DNA from: a candidate division WOR-3 bacterium
GTDB lineage: Bacteria > Hydrothermota > Tepidihabitantia > Tepidihabitantales > JBDRVQ01
Direction: 5' to 3'
Length of the DNA: 44,612 bases
Assembly: GCA_039801905.1 (NCBI GenBank)
Contig: JBDRVQ010000014.1
Location: 1 to 44,612 of the forward strand
A model generated the notes under the pieces. The model was not told the origin of the DNA and made no database searches. It saw only the letters and a program-made list of their open reading frames with translations. Positions 31,136-38,718 of this stretch are shown one piece after another; within the stretch, counting starts at the first letter, position 1; each line of letters begins with the position of its first letter. Position numbers and translations under genes: made by a program.

Positions 31136-31163
31136 AATATACCCCAAGGTTTTCGGTTGTCAA
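31136..31163 (-). promoter_or_regulatory. Promoter of the lysS operon
   Basis: Minus strand TTGACA (31158-31163), 16-nt spacer, TATATT (31136-31141), 11 nt to the ATG at 31124. The leader would be only about 4 nt and no Shine-Dalgarno sequence is present. Confidence 0.65.
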
Positions 31164-31217
31164 TTCCTGATTAAGCCTTGATTATTTCCTTACTTATAAA
31201 AATAGACCTCCCCTTTT

Positions 31218-31250
31218 TAGAAATAGATTTCCCTATTTATTCTATTTCTA
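31218..31250. repeat. Perfect 10-bp inverted repeat
   Basis: TAGAAATAGA (31218-31227) and TCTATTTCTA (31241-31250) pair perfectly across a 13-nt loop. It lies 28 bp after the stop of the sorting-domain gene and 55 bp upstream of the lysS -35 box. There is no clear U-tract, so it may be a weak terminator of the minus-strand unit or a protein-binding site. Confidence 0.5.
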
Positions 31251-31277
31251 ACCCAGAGAAGGGATTAGATTCTACCG

Positions 31278-31784
31278 TTAGAAGAGGACGAGTTTCTTCA
31301 CTGCCTTGTATCCGCCAGAAGAGAAGTGTAAGAAGTAGACTCCCCTTCTCAGTTTCTCTCCGGAGAAGGTAAAGGAATATATTCCTGGTTTCATTTTGGA
31401 AAAGGAGAGATTTCTTACCAGTTCTCCACAGGTATTGTAGATTGAGATTAAAACATCACCTTCCCTTGATAAGGAATAAGAGATTAGGGTATTCTTAGAG
31501 AAAGGGTTTGGTCTTATCGGGAAAAGTTCGGTCTTTAAGGGAAGTTTTTGGGTAGAGATTTCTTTCATGCCAACGAGGGCGGTATCAATCACCCAGAAAC
31601 CAATCTGAGCAACTTGATTGGTGCTTTGGATAATGCCGACTGCGGTCTGGGAGATTGAGACCTGGGCAGAGAGGTTACCGATACTGATCCTTGTGCCACC
31701 AGAACTTACCAAGTTCCAATCGCATTCGTATTGGGCATAAATTAAGGAAAAGATGCAGAATGAGATAATTGCTAACCTATTCAC
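31278..31784 (-). CDS. Small secreted protein with C-terminal sorting domain
   Basis: The 168-residue product starts at a GTG (31784) with GGAGG directly upstream. It has a signal peptide (LAIISFCIFSLIYAQ), a short central segment SIGNLSAQVSISQTAVGIIQ ... IGFWVID, and a C-terminal type IX-like sorting domain of about 80 residues (PIRPNPFSKNTLISYSLS, GDVLISIYNTCGELV, RGVYFLHF, final VKKLVLF). Very small size indicates a cell-surface accessory or stalk-like protein. It overlaps the end of the upstream head-repeat protein gene by 8 bp. Confidence 0.78.
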   Translation of the reverse strand: MNRLAIISFCIFSLIYAQYECDWNLVSSGGTRISIGNLSAQVSISQTAVGIIQSTNQVAQIGFWVIDTALVGMKEISTQKLPLKTELFPIRPNPFSKNTLISYSLSREGDVLISIYNTCGELVRNLSFSKMKPGIYSFTFSGEKLRRGVYFLHFSSGGYKAVKKLVLF

Positions 31785-34035
31785 CTTTCCTCCTTCTTTC
31801 AATCCCCTTTTCTATCTCTTCGGGTCTCCTTTTCATATCTTCGTATCTCTTTCTCCCTTCTGTGGTTCGGAAATCAATGCCACTTGCCTTTCCTTCCCGC
31901 TCTAGTTGCTCCATACAGCCAACAAGGAAGTCATCATCAAGCATCCTTCCTTTAAGTTCACCGGTCTTTGGTTGCTCAACGGGCATTAACCTTCTTATTG
32001 CCTCGGCTGAGACATCCTGCCGTTCACCGGTTACAAGCCAGTAGACTTTTGTTCCCGGCTTACCGCCAATGACAAAAGTATTGCCTTTAATATCTTCGGC
32101 AACATAGACATCAGAAGAGCCAACACCGGTCAACTGGATGTGTGGATTTCGGTTCAGGGCGGAGAAGTAATCAGGCAGTCTCACCTCCGCTTTGCCTGAG
32201 GCATCAAGGACAACACTGCCCCGATAGATATTGAGCATCTCCGGTCCTTCAATGAAGTAGTGGTTTAAAATCTTATTGTATGGGTCAAGGGGATGGTCAA
32301 TGGTAAAACTTCCACCGGCTTTGGAAAGTGTGCCGCAGCGAAGTTGATTGGAGGCGGTTGCGGCCTGGCCATTAAAGGCAGCGGAGTTACTATAAGTGGT
32401 TAGCACAACTGAGCGATTGCCGGTAGCAAAACTATAGAAGGCCAGAGCGGTATCTGCATAACCACCCGGCACTGTGGCGTAGGCATCTGCTAAGTTATTA
32501 CTACCACCACCAATTGAAGCACAGGCGTTGGCGGCGCTATTTTCCAAACCTCCAGCAACAGTAGAACCACTAAGACTTGTGGAGTTTCGGTATCCACCAC
32601 CGATCGTACTAAGATTCCCTACTGTTTTATTACCCGAACCACCGCCAATTGTTGAGTATTCACCCATTGCGGTATCACCAAAGCCCCCAGAGACTGTAGC
32701 AAAGTTATAAGCCAAATTTCCACTCCCGCCACCGATAACAGCGTAGTAGCCACTTATCCGGTTACTGCGTCCGCCACCGATGAAAGAGAATTTGTTATTC
32801 ACAGAATTCCCCCATCCACCAACAATCACTGCAAAAGAATCGTTTGCATCATCCCCAGCAGAATTTTGCCGACCGGAAAAAACTCCGGAAAAATTACCTA
32901 TCGCTGAATCTCTGTAGCCACCACCGACCGTAGAATGAATACCGGAGGCGGTGTTAAGAAGACCGCCTCCAACTGTGGAGTAATTGCCACTTATGGAGTT
33001 GTAATAACCACCACCAATCGTGGAATAGATGGCAGATATTCTATTTTCTTCACCACCACCAATCGTGGAATGATGAGAAGCAGCCGCTATGGTATTTGAC
33101 CCTCCTCCGCCAATAAAACCATAAGCGGAATTTACGGTATCTTGATAGCCACCGCCAATTGTAGCATATTCACCATTGGCGATATTGAGATAGCCACCAG
33201 AGACGGTAGCGGAAAAATCGCTTGCCACATTTGCCACACCGCCACCAATCGTTGATGCTTCACCACTTGCTTTATTAGAAGAACCACCGGCGATTGTCGC
33301 GAAGGCGCCGCTTCCCATATTCCGATAACCCCCGGCAACCGTACAATAAGAATAGTGCTGACCATTGGTCCCAGTGGTGCAAGCAAAACCAAGGTTTGTA
33401 TGGGTATAGCGGTAAGAGCCGTAAAGCATATTGTTAGAGCCACCCCGGGCAATACCCAATTGCCTTATTGTATAAAGGACCGAATCTGGTGTTCCCCGCA
33501 CCCAGGCATTATCACCACCAACTTCATCATTTCCTGGTGCCCAAGTTGTTCCGTTCCATTTTAAGACCTGACCCGTAGAAGCGCCCATCTGATTTAAGTA
33601 ATTTGTACTATCCGACCTTCTTGCAATATAAGAATAGGCGGAACTTGTAATTCTGACTCTTGGCGTCATTGCCGGATTGGGATTGACCTGCATCTCTAAA
33701 TATAAGTTGCCATCAAGGGGTAAAGAAGGAATTGGGTTGACACTTCCCAAAAGGGTATGGAAGAGACCGGCTCGGGTTTGAATTATTTGGGTTTCATTCC
33801 AGAAAGCAGTTCCCCCCGAAGGGACATTAAATAGGCGAAAGGTTACCGAATAGGAAGAATCCCGAACGGGATTACCTATATTATCGGTAATTTTACCTTG
33901 ATAGTTTAAGAGAAGGGGAATAGAGATTTGGTCGGTCTCAGGGAGTTGGGTATTTATCGGTTTTTCGTTCGGAAGAATAATATCTTTTGAACCAAAGGCA
34001 AGAAGAGATAAAAATAGGGGGAGATACTTAAACAT
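31777..34035 (-). CDS. Large repeat-rich surface protein with YadA-head-like repeats
   Basis: The 752-residue protein has a signal peptide (MFKYLPLFLSLLAFGS), an N-terminal domain found in fibre-type proteins (LLNYQGKITDNIGNPVRDSS), then about 20 head-like repeats of 14-20 residues with the core STIGGGxxNxxxG (residues about 230-560), as in trimeric autotransporter heads. A conserved C-terminal domain follows (AGGSFTIDHPLDPYNKILNH, VVLDASGKAEVRLPDYFSAL, GVGSSDVYVAEDI, GGKPGTKVYWLVTGERQD). The tail is very charged (RRPEEIEKGIERRRKGE). The ATG at 34035 is chosen for GGAGGTG just upstream. It is probably a trimeric fibre or surface structure. Confidence 0.8.
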   Translation of the reverse strand: MFKYLPLFLSLLAFGSKDIILPNEKPINTQLPETDQISIPLLLNYQGKITDNIGNPVRDSSYSVTFRLFNVPSGGTAFWNETQIIQTRAGLFHTLLGSVNPIPSLPLDGNLYLEMQVNPNPAMTPRVRITSSAYSYIARRSDSTNYLNQMGASTGQVLKWNGTTWAPGNDEVGGDNAWVRGTPDSVLYTIRQLGIARGGSNNMLYGSYRYTHTNLGFACTTGTNGQHYSYCTVAGGYRNMGSGAFATIAGGSSNKASGEASTIGGGVANVASDFSATVSGGYLNIANGEYATIGGGYQDTVNSAYGFIGGGGSNTIAAASHHSTIGGGEENRISAIYSTIGGGYYNSISGNYSTVGGGLLNTASGIHSTVGGGYRDSAIGNFSGVFSGRQNSAGDDANDSFAVIVGGWGNSVNNKFSFIGGGRSNRISGYYAVIGGGSGNLAYNFATVSGGFGDTAMGEYSTIGGGSGNKTVGNLSTIGGGYRNSTSLSGSTVAGGLENSAANACASIGGGSNNLADAYATVPGGYADTALAFYSFATGNRSVVLTTYSNSAAFNGQAATASNQLRCGTLSKAGGSFTIDHPLDPYNKILNHYFIEGPEMLNIYRGSVVLDASGKAEVRLPDYFSALNRNPHIQLTGVGSSDVYVAEDIKGNTFVIGGKPGTKVYWLVTGERQDVSAEAIRRLMPVEQPKTGELKGRMLDDDFLVGCMEQLEREGKASGIDFRTTEGRKRYEDMKRRPEEIEKGIERRRKGE

Positions 34036-34059
34036 AGACACCTCCGTATTTTCATAACT

Positions 34060-34088
34060 ATTATATAAAGAGAAATTCCTTTTGTCAA
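34060..34088 (-). promoter_or_regulatory. Promoter of the repeat-rich surface protein
   Basis: Minus strand TTGACA (34083-34088), 17-nt spacer, TATAAT (34060-34065). The message would have a leader of about 18 nt with a strong Shine-Dalgarno. A perfect palindrome GTGAATTTCAC (34091-34101) sits just upstream of the -35 box and could be an operator. Confidence 0.75.
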
Positions 34089-34125
34089 TAGTGAATTTCA
34101 CTTTCCGAGCGCAGGGAAATTAAAA

Positions 34126-34256
34126 AGAGTCGGGAAGGACTACGATTTCGGGTAATAAGGACTGGGTTGATTTAGGTGGGATGAATTGGTGGAGAGAGTA
34201 AATGGGTTACCCGAACTCGTAGTAAGCCAAGGTTTTTGGATGACCTTCCCGACTCT
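34126..34256. repeat. 131-bp fold-back element
   Basis: AGAGTCGGGAAGG (34126-34138) pairs exactly with CCTTCCCGACTCT (34244-34256). Directly inside, ACTACGATTTCGGGTAA (34139-34155) pairs with TTACCCGAACTCGTAGT (34207-34223) at 16 of 17 positions. The right arm carries a 20-nt insert with a small hairpin CCAA/TTGG. TAAAA flanks both ends (34121-34125 and 34258-34262). This could be a structured RNA or a small inverted-repeat (MITE-like) element. No gene in it. Confidence 0.7.
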
Positions 34257-34262
34257 CTAAAA

Positions 34263-34717
34263 TAGTAAATGCCTTGCACCATTTAATCTTGAATTGTAAA
34301 AGATTTAAAAAATTTGTCAAGGCAATTTCTCCCAACCATTCTATCCTCCTTACGAGACCTTTAACGGAAGAGGAAAGGAGACGAGCAACCGGTCTCTAAA
34401 TTAGAGAGAAGAAGAAACCTTTCTTCCCAGAAGGCATTGGGGAGGAAACTATGAGAGGAATCGGGGAAGGGATTAGGAGGATAAGCCCTGGGGAAAGTAG
34501 GGGAAAAAGTAAGGAAAAAAATGCCCCTTCTTACCCCCTAGGGATGCCGTAGGGGGAACTGACCCCTATCTTTTAAGTAAAATGGATTTAAGTTATTGAA
34601 AATGAAAGAGATAAGGCAATTTTTCGCTTAATAAAAAGTTATCTCATCAGATAATTTTTTTATTGCGGAAAGGTTTATTTTTATGCCCTTGTGAGATTGG
34701 CTGTTATAAAAGGGATA
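34263..34717. other. Gene-free interval with two hairpins
   Basis: No convincing gene lies here; the longest ATG frame is about 33 codons from 34451. The stretch 34420-34520 is strongly purine-rich (G and A) on the plus strand. A CCCCCTA/TAGGGGG hairpin is at 34534-34556, and a terminator-like hairpin TTATCT-CATC-AGATAA followed by seven T is at 34639-34661. The latter implies that something is transcribed on the plus strand here; no known RNA family was recognised. Confidence 0.5.
34639..34661 (+). terminator. Intrinsic terminator upstream of the flavodoxin gene
   Basis: Stem TTATCT/AGATAA with loop CATC, followed directly by a run of seven T (34655-34661). The stem is short and A/T-rich, so its strength is uncertain. 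Confidence 0.5.
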
Positions 34718-34745
34718 TTGACACTGCCCACTATTTTGGTAGAAT
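34718..34745 (+). promoter_or_regulatory. Leaderless-type promoter of the flavodoxin operon
   Basis: TTGACA (34718-34723), 16-nt spacer, TAGAAT (34740-34745), AGGTA and then ATG at 34751. The -10 box ends 5 nt from the start codon. Confidence 0.72.
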
Positions 34746-34750
34746 AGGTA

Positions 34751-35221
34751 ATGCGGATATTGGTTGTCTTCTATTCCCGAACCGGAAACACAAGGAAGGT
34801 GGCAGAAGCGATCGCTAACCAATTGGGATGTGAGATGGAAGAGATTTTTGATACGAAAAAGCGGGAAGGTTTTTTGGGCTATCTGGTTTCCGGTTGGGAT
34901 GCGGCTCGGGAAAAATTGACTGTCCTGAAAGAGATAAAGAAAGACCCAAAAGAATACGATTTGGTGATAATCGGCACACCGGTCTGGTTTTTCAATATCG
35001 CCACCCCAATCCGGACCTATATCGTGCAGAATAAAGACCGACTGAAAGATGTCGCCTTTTTTGTCACTTATGGCGGTTCCGGAGGCAAAGGGGTTTTGGA
35101 GAAGATGGCGCAACTTTCTGGGAAAAGACCGGTTGCCCTCCTCTCCCTAAGGGAGAAAGAGGTTCTCACCGGAGAGTTCCTTCCCAAAATAGAAAACTTC
35201 GTAGCGGGGCTGAAAGGATAA
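34751..35221 (+). CDS. Flavodoxin-like protein
   Basis: The 156-residue protein has the FMN phosphate loop SRTGNT (residues 9-14), the hydrophobic strand LVIIGTPVWFFNIATPIRTY and the VTYGGSGGKGVL segment typical of long-chain-like flavodoxin and NAD(P)H-quinone-reductase folds. A single-domain FMN electron carrier is likely, in the cytoplasm. It precedes, within 13 bp, a membrane-anchored protein and a CcdA-like gene, suggesting a role in electron delivery. Confidence 0.85.
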   Translation: MRILVVFYSRTGNTRKVAEAIANQLGCEMEEIFDTKKREGFLGYLVSGWDAAREKLTVLKEIKKDPKEYDLVIIGTPVWFFNIATPIRTYIVQNKDRLKDVAFFVTYGGSGGKGVLEKMAQLSGKRPVALLSLREKEVLTGEFLPKIENFVAGLKG

Positions 35222-35234
35222 AAGATTATCGCTG

Positions 35235-35840
35235 ATGAAGATTTTTCGGTGGCGGATGATCTTCCCTTTTCTTTTGATTATTTTCTTTCTTCTTTCTCTC
35301 CTCTTCTCCTTAAAGAAAAGTAAAACAGCCAAGAAGAATTTTAATCTGGTGGTTGATTCCTTAAACCGGGAGATAATCTTTTCCGGTTTTTTGCAGAAGG
35401 ATACGGGCTGGGTGCAACATCTGATTTATCTTGAAGGTTATAAGTGGCTAAAGAATAATTCGGCGATCGTTTCTTCTTTAAGACTCAAAGATTTTCAAGT
35501 TGCCTTTGCCAGCCTTGATTTCTATCTCTGGGATTCGCTCTGGCAGAGAACAGGGGGGAGGAAGGTTGACTTATTCATTGAAGATATCCCAGCGGAGAGT
35601 TTGGTGCTTACCGATGATAAATTAAATCTCGGAGATTTTATCTTTTTGGGTTCGCCAAATTTTGATCACTTCGCCTTGGAAGGGATTTATGCGGATTGTG
35701 AAAGGTGTCCAATCTTTGATAAAGAGAAGGAGATTTTTGAGAAGTTGTTCATTCGCCAATCGGGAAGGAGTGGTTATTATCTCAATAAAAAAAAGTTCCC
35801 CAAAAAGCAGGAATTAAAAATTATGGTGAAGATAAAGTAA
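35235..35840 (+). CDS. Conserved-looking membrane-anchored protein of unknown function
   Basis: I do not recognise this 201-residue protein with confidence. It has an N-terminal membrane helix (residues about 8-26), after which the sequence appears exported. The rest has aromatic-rich segments (YLEGYKWLKNNSAIVSSL, FASLDFYLWDSLWQRT), FIFLGSPNFDHFAL, a CxxC-like DCERCPIF (Cys155, Cys158) and a C-terminal lysine-rich part. The start ATG follows flavodoxin by 13 bp; the stop overlaps the CcdA-like gene by 1 nt. A redox or maturation role is inferred only from its neighbours and the two Cys residues. Confidence 0.6.
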   Translation: MKIFRWRMIFPFLLIIFFLLSLLFSLKKSKTAKKNFNLVVDSLNREIIFSGFLQKDTGWVQHLIYLEGYKWLKNNSAIVSSLRLKDFQVAFASLDFYLWDSLWQRTGGRKVDLFIEDIPAESLVLTDDKLNLGDFIFLGSPNFDHFALEGIYADCERCPIFDKEKEIFEKLFIRQSGRSGYYLNKKKFPKKQELKIMVKIK

Positions 35841-36451
35841 TGGACTATCTCCAACTCTTTCTTTTCGGTCTTATTACTTCTTTTGGACCCTGCCTCTTTC
35901 TGTGCGCTCCTCTAATTTTTCCTCTCATTTTTACCCAGCCCAAGTATTTTTCCCTTTTTTTTCTTCTTTTTCGTCTTTTCGCCTTTGTTGCCCTTTCCCT
36001 TTTAGTATTTTCTTTTGGTAATTTCCTTTTCCGATTTTTGGTCCCTAATCGGGGCTTAATTTCAATTATCGCTGGACTTTTTCTCTTCTTCCTTGGCTTC
36101 TGGTCATTCTTTGGCAAGGGCCATTTCTTTTATCCGAAAAGATTCCAATGGGAGAACCGTTATTTTTTCTCAATAATCTTGGGAATACTCTTTGGTCTTT
36201 TGCCCTGTCCTCCCACCTTAGCGGTCTTAACTTATCTTATGCTGGAAGGGAAGACTTTTCTCAATGCCGGATATATGGGTTTAGCCTTTGCCTTGGGTGA
36301 GATGATTCTTCCCCTCGCAATTCTCTTTTTCTCCCAACCCCTTCTTTATCGGATTCGGAATGAGAAGTGGCTTCAAATTTCCCCTTTTCTTTCTTTAATT
36401 CTCTTTTTCCTTATCGGTTTTCAGTTATTATTGAGAGGACTACCAAGATAA
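35840..36451 (+). CDS. CcdA/DsbD-type or SafE-like membrane protein
   Basis: The 203-residue protein has six predicted membrane helices. The first carries SFGPCLFLCAP (Cys18, Cys22) and a later one LLPCPPTLAV (Cys123), the paired-Cys layout of the CcdA/DsbD/SafE group that passes electrons across the membrane to exported proteins. The Cys pair fits CcdA better than a simple anion channel. It is the third gene of the flavodoxin unit. Its 3' end overlaps a convergent gene by 41 bp. Function is inferred from fold; the target is unknown. Confidence 0.65.
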   Translation: MDYLQLFLFGLITSFGPCLFLCAPLIFPLIFTQPKYFSLFFLLFRLFAFVALSLLVFSFGNFLFRFLVPNRGLISIIAGLFLFFLGFWSFFGKGHFFYPKRFQWENRYFFSIILGILFGLLPCPPTLAVLTYLMLEGKTFLNAGYMGLAFALGEMILPLAILFFSQPLLYRIRNEKWLQISPFLSLILFFLIGFQLLLRGLPR

Positions 36452-38636
36452 GACTAAAAAGTTTAAGAACGAGAACAAAACTCTGAGCACAAATGATGCC
36501 GAAGATGGGGATGAAAAGGAGGGAACCGAAAAAGGCAGAAAAGGCTCCACCGGTTAAATCGGCGGCGAAGAGAAGTCCAACACTTTCTCCAAGTTTACTT
36601 TGGGAGGAGAGGCAAAGGGAATTAGCCAAAGGAAACTGGAAGCCCAAAAATAAACCGGAAAGGAAAGCGGCGGCAAAGATGAGGATTTCGCCACCAATTT
36701 GGGTCAGCGGTAATTCGGTCAGGGTGAGAATCAGAAAGGAGAGGAGGAGGATGAATAACTCGTTAACTAATAAGAGGTATCTCTTCATCTTTTCCGGCCT
36801 TTGATTGGTAAGGAGGCGAAGGGAAAAGAAACCGCCCATCGTTGAGCCGAAAAGGAAGGAGGTGAAGAGGAGGGTTACCCGATTAAAGAGATAACCGAAA
36901 CGCATTTGGAAGAGGTTAATCAGAAGAATGCTCTCCATCATCCCCCAGAAGCCGGTGGCAAAGAGGATGAAGGGGATAAATCTCCTCTTCTGGTGTAAGG
37001 TAGAAAGAAGGGCGAAAAGGAAAAAGAAGAGAGGGAAAAGAAGATAAGGGGTAAATGGGGTATTTTCCATTCTTTGATAGATTTTAGGCAATTTTGGGGA
37101 AGAGAGGTTGGTCAAATAGATTAAACTCTTTAAGAAGCCTTTTGGTTTTAGGTCTTGATTTATCGCTTTGACTTGGCAAGTGTCAGATAAGATTTCTTCT
37201 AATTTTTGGTAATAATGGGGGGCGAGGCGCGTCTTTAAGTATTCACGAGAGAAGACCTTGGTGGATAAATTTCTTTTAAGAAGACGGGTTTGGAAGGTAT
37301 CCGGATTAAGTCCTTGTTCTTTAGGAGAGGCGATGTAGATATTGATATCACCAAAGATTAAATAGAGATAGGGAAAGCAACTCTTTAAGGTTTGGTAATG
37401 GGTTAAAATTAAATCGCGCAAGGGTTCGCTAATATAACTGAGGGAAGAAGGGGAGATGGTAACTAAAAGGCCATCTGCCTTCAATTTTTTCCGACACTCC
37501 CAATAAAACTCTTTGGTAAAGTAGCGATTGAAATTTAGGGTTAAAGGGAGGAGTTGGTTGATGATGATTAGGTCGTATCTTTTAGATGGGGAGGATGTTA
37601 AAAACTTCCGACCATCCTGATAAAAGAGATTAACGCGGGGGTCAAATAATTCCTCCCGAGTGAGTGGGAGGTTTAAGTTTTTATAGGCAGTAATTATTTT
37701 TGGGTCTAATTCCAGATAGTCCACACTGGTAATCGGATGTTTTAATATTTCTCTTATTAAGCCGCCAATCCCTTGACCGATGAGGAGGCAGGTTTTTGGT
37801 TGGGGATGGGCAAGAAGGGAGAAATGGGCTATTTCTTCAATAAAGGTAATCTCGGGATTGGGAACGGTGGAGATGGGAAAGCCATCATAGAATAGGGTGT
37901 ATTCCCCTTCCTTTTTGGTGATGGTAATATTGCCGTATTTGGTATTTTCGTAATGGGTAATTTTCTCCCCTTGCCACCAGAAGGAAAGAATCGTGGGGCG
38001 CAATTTTGGTTCTAAGAAAAAGAGAGAGGTAAAGAGGGAGAAAGGGAGGAGAAATAATTGGGAATGTTTTGGCTTTAAGAGAAAAAGGATGAAGAAGTTT
38101 AGGGCGGATAAGAGAAAGGCAATCCGAAAGGGGGTGAGATGGGGAAGGAGCAGAAAATAGAGGAAAATACCACCCAGGATTGTGCCTCCATTCTCTAAGA
38201 TGTAGGTCTTGCCAATTGGCGCAACTGCTTCCCTCTCTTCCTTTGCGGCAAGGATTTGGGTCGTGATGGGGAAGAGGGCGCCGTGAAGGAGACTTAAAGG
38301 GAGAACGGTAAAGAGGGAAAGGAGGAAGAGGTGGGGGAGGATTAGAATCTCCCCAAATGTAAGCCCAAAGATTTTTCGGGAAAAAAATAAGAGGAAGAGG
38401 GTTAGGGGAAAGAGTGAGGCGAAAAGAAGATTCGTGAGAAAGAAAGAGGGGAGAGGGTTATCCTTTAAGGTTTTGCTTAAAGAGAAAGAGCCGAGACTTT
38501 CCCCAATTACCCAGATACCCAAAATGAGACCAACCGCCATTTCGTTTCCCTGGGCGGTAGTTAAGATTGAACGGAGGAGAAGGATTTGGGCGGTGATGCC
38601 CGATAATCCCAGAAGGAGAATATAGAAGGGGAACAT
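36411..38636 (-). CDS. Membrane protein with spermidine-synthase-like domain
   Basis: The 741-residue protein has three parts: an N-terminal membrane part (about six helices, residues 1-195), a methyltransferase-fold domain of the spermidine synthase group (residues about 215-480, with CLLIGQGIGGLIREIL, YLELDPKIITAYK and DGRKFLTSSPSKRYDLIIIN), and a C-terminal membrane part of about six helices. Such fused 'spermidine synthase-like' transporters exist in many FCB and deep-branching bacteria, but no substrate is known. The catalytic Asp pattern of true spermidine synthases is only partly present. It overlaps the CcdA-like gene tail-to-tail by 41 bp. Own promoter 38642-38669. Confidence 0.75.
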   Translation of the reverse strand: MFPFYILLLGLSGITAQILLLRSILTTAQGNEMAVGLILGIWVIGESLGSFSLSKTLKDNPLPSFFLTNLLFASLFPLTLFLLFFSRKIFGLTFGEILILPHLFLLSLFTVLPLSLLHGALFPITTQILAAKEEREAVAPIGKTYILENGGTILGGIFLYFLLLPHLTPFRIAFLLSALNFFILFLLKPKHSQLFLLPFSLFTSLFFLEPKLRPTILSFWWQGEKITHYENTKYGNITITKKEGEYTLFYDGFPISTVPNPEITFIEEIAHFSLLAHPQPKTCLLIGQGIGGLIREILKHPITSVDYLELDPKIITAYKNLNLPLTREELFDPRVNLFYQDGRKFLTSSPSKRYDLIIINQLLPLTLNFNRYFTKEFYWECRKKLKADGLLVTISPSSLSYISEPLRDLILTHYQTLKSCFPYLYLIFGDINIYIASPKEQGLNPDTFQTRLLKRNLSTKVFSREYLKTRLAPHYYQKLEEILSDTCQVKAINQDLKPKGFLKSLIYLTNLSSPKLPKIYQRMENTPFTPYLLFPLFFFLFALLSTLHQKRRFIPFILFATGFWGMMESILLINLFQMRFGYLFNRVTLLFTSFLFGSTMGGFFSLRLLTNQRPEKMKRYLLLVNELFILLLSFLILTLTELPLTQIGGEILIFAAAFLSGLFLGFQFPLANSLCLSSQSKLGESVGLLFAADLTGGAFSAFFGSLLFIPIFGIICAQSFVLVLKLFSLILVVLSIITENR

Positions 38637-38641
38637 AGGCT

Positions 38642-38669
38642 ATTCTAAAAAAGGGGGAGGAAAAGTCAA
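38642..38669 (-). promoter_or_regulatory. Leaderless-type promoter of the spermidine-synthase-like gene
   Basis: Minus strand TTGACT (38664-38669), 16-nt spacer, TAGAAT (38642-38647), then AGCCT and the ATG at 38636. Confidence 0.7.
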
Positions 38670-38685
38670 ATTGGGAGGCGATTTC

Positions 38686-38713
38686 TTGATTTTTGGCTGG
38701 GGATTTATATAAT
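38686..38713 (+). promoter_or_regulatory. Leaderless-type promoter of the uracil methyltransferase
   Basis: TTGATT (38686-38691), 16-nt spacer, TATAAT (38708-38713), CAGTA and the ATG at 38719. The two divergent promoters fill the 82-bp gap. Confidence 0.7.
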
Positions 38714-38718
38714 CAGTA

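Noticed and set aside
34036-34101. Longer start (22 extra residues) for the repeat-rich surface protein
   Set aside because: The extension overlaps the -10 and -35 boxes and ignores the GGAGGTG site in front of the ATG at 34035, which begins a proper signal peptide.
34126-34256. Insertion sequence end or tRNA-like structure
   Set aside because: No transposase frame fits in 131 bp, and the structure lacks a T-loop or anticodon-like arm; only the inverted arms are supported.
34451-34552. 33-codon ATG frame in the gene-free interval
   Set aside because: Low-complexity Gly/Arg/Lys composition arising from the purine-rich stretch and no promoter or ribosome site in place.
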